This document shows, piece after piece, positions 63,071 to 64,000 of a stretch of DNA of 64,000 nt. This DNA comes from Hydractinia symbiolongicarpus (Eukaryota; Cnidaria; Hydrozoa; Anthoathecata; Hydractiniidae). How positions within the stretch are numbered: position 1 is the first letter of the stretch; every line of letters starts with the position of its first letter. The notes under the pieces are model-generated. The model was given only the letters and a program-made list of their open reading frames with translations, ran no database searches and was not told where the DNA came from. The translations under genes were made by a program, and so were the position numbers. Where the stretch lies: assembly GCF_029227915.1 (NCBI RefSeq), contig NC_079886.1:1550001-1614000 (forward strand). The letters are read 5' to 3'.

Positions 63071-64000
63071 GTACTTTCTTTGTATACTTTTGACTGTACG
63101 GGCCGTGTCCGGGATTTACGGGAAATCGCGGGTTTTCGTTTGCCGGCGATTAAACTTCTTTTATTCAGCGTCTTATCAAAAATGAAAACATTTTTGAAAA
63201 CTACAAGTCTCATGCGTTTTAGAGGTGAAAAAATAATTTGAAAATCGTTCTGAAAATGAGTTTACCCACAAGGTACTTTCTTTGTATACATTCGACTATA
63301 GGGGCCAAGCCCGGGATTTACAGGAAATCGCGGGTTTTCGTTTGCCGGCGATTAAACTTCTTTTATTCAGCGTCTCATCAAAAATGAAAACATTTTGGAA
63401 AACTACAAGTCCAATGCGTTTTAGTGGTGAAAAAATAATTTGAAAAATCGTTCTGAAAATGAGTTTACCCACCAGGTACTTTCTTTGTATACATTCGACT
63501 ATAGGGGCCAAGCCCGGGATTTACAGGAAATCGCGGGTTTTCGTTTGCCGGCGATTAAACTTCTTTTATTCAGCGTCTCATCAAAAATGAAAACATTTTG
63601 GAAAACTACAAGTCTCATGCGTTTTAGTGGTGAAAAAATAATTTAAAAAACCATTCGGGAAATCAGTTTACTCCCTGGGTACTTTTTTGTGTACTTTTGA
63701 CTATACGGGCCGAGTACGGGATTTACTGGAAATCGCGGGTTTTCGTTTGCCGGCGATTAAACTTCTTTTATTCAGCGTCTCATCAAAAATGAAAACATTT
63801 TTGAAAACTACAAGTCTCATGCGTTTTAGTGGTGAAAAATAATTTAAAAAATCGTTCGGGAAATGAGTTTACTCCCTGGGTACTTTCTTTGTATACTTTT
63901 GACTATATGGGCCGAGTACGGGATTTACGGGAAATCGTGGGTTTTCGTTTGCCGGCGATTAAACTTCTTTTATTCAGCGTCTCATCAAAAATGAAAATAT
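63071..64000 (+). repeat. Right-end monomers, array continues past the edge
   Basis: Two altered C-type monomers (TTTACCCACAAGG at about 63,258 and TTTACCCACCAGG at about 63,463), a CATTCGGGAAATCAG monomer with TTTTTTGTGTAC, and a near-consensus monomer. The final unit is cut by the window edge, so the satellite extends further right. Confidence 0.85.

Larger units (their letters stand above)
1..64000 (+). repeat. 203-bp tandem satellite array filling the window
   Basis: The same 203-bp unit recurs from end to end, always in the same orientation. The conserved AATAATTT landmark falls at about 5, 208 and 411 and still at about 63,840. That span equals 315 monomers once two 22-bp and one 62-bp deletion are allowed for, leaving a net drift of only about 4 bp. 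No inverted monomer, foreign insertion or unique segment was seen. Such arrays in eukaryotes usually form centromeric or other constitutive heterochromatin. The chromosomal location here is inference, and I do not recognise the family. Confidence 0.99.

Noticed and set aside
58981-63646. Opposing overlapping ORFs of 66-88 codons on both strands
   Set aside because: Both strands of the same monomers happen to be open. The peptides are repeat translations, and minus-strand ORFs recur only with the C-type monomer.
1-64000. CRISPR array
   Set aside because: The periodic unit is 203 bp with no unique spacers; whole units are homologous.
1-64000. CENP-B box
   Set aside because: The closest stretches (TTTCGTTTGCCGGCGA and ATTCGGGAAATCAG) match the TTCG start but not the required A and CGGG positions together. 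No full match was seen on either strand.
1-64000. Telomere repeats, rDNA, tRNA genes or transposon ends
   Set aside because: No TTAGGG-, TTTAGGG- or TTAGG-type runs, no conserved rRNA or tRNA segments, no target-site duplications or terminal repeats breaking the 203-bp period.
1-64000. TTTTGACT and GTATAC motifs as promoters or W-box-like elements
   Set aside because: They occur once per monomer as part of the repeat with no associated transcription unit. Short motif matches in an A/T-rich repeat are not evidence of regulation.

Overview
The whole window is one uninterrupted tandem satellite DNA array. The repeating unit is 203 bp long, and about 315 complete monomers lie head to tail on the same strand from the first base to the last. 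I found no protein-coding gene, tRNA, rRNA, transposon, CRISPR array or unique sequence. A monomer close to the consensus holds 74 G/C in 203 bases (about 36%) but 12 CpG dinucleotides, against roughly 6.7 expected from its base composition. A homogeneous satellite of this size with higher-order structure points to a eukaryotic centromeric, pericentromeric, subtelomeric or B/sex-chromosome heterochromatin block. I do not recognise the family and cannot name the organism.

Layout. Zone 1 (1 to about 30.5 kb) mixes several diverged monomer subfamilies. One is a distinctive C type, marked by TTCTGAAAATCAG, ATTCGACTATA and GGCCAAGCCCGGG; another is a D type, marked by CTCCTTGAG. Zone 2 (about 30.5 to 58.9 kb) lacks both and is built from near-consensus monomers plus variants carrying ACTGGCCGAG, ACAGGCCGAGTAGGGG, GCATTTT or GCAATAAAAC. 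In zone 3 (about 58.9 kb to the end) zone-2 monomers alternate with a changed form of the C type (TTTACCCACCAGG, AGTCCAATGCG).

On top of the 203-bp period lie many multi-monomer (higher-order) duplications. Their unit size changes along the array: about 3, 4, 5, 6, 7, 8, 9, 10, 11, 16, 17, 18 and 19 monomers. The clearest are 1,445-3,755 with 5,078-7,388 (offset 3,633), 16.2-19.0 kb (1,422), 19.5-24.0 kb (2,236), 27.7-30.6 kb (1,423), 38.4-50.0 kb (3,245, 3,245, 3,447) and 50.7-56.4 kb (2,032, 1,827). Where paired copies differ in length, the difference is almost exactly one, two or three monomers. This is the footprint of in-register unequal exchange or replication slippage, and several chimeric monomers mark the junctions. 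Only three monomers carry out-of-register deletions: two share a 22-bp loss and one lost about 62 bp.

Inside the monomer I see two inverted repeats, four CGGG tetranucleotides spaced 11, 9 and 10 bp apart, and two A6 tracts 12 bp apart. The short ORFs in the window are by-products of the repeat. Because 203 is not a multiple of three, any reading frame shifts at each monomer.

All coordinates and offsets were read by eye from landmark differences. Block edges are uncertain by tens of bases, because a crossover inside an identical stretch cannot be placed exactly.
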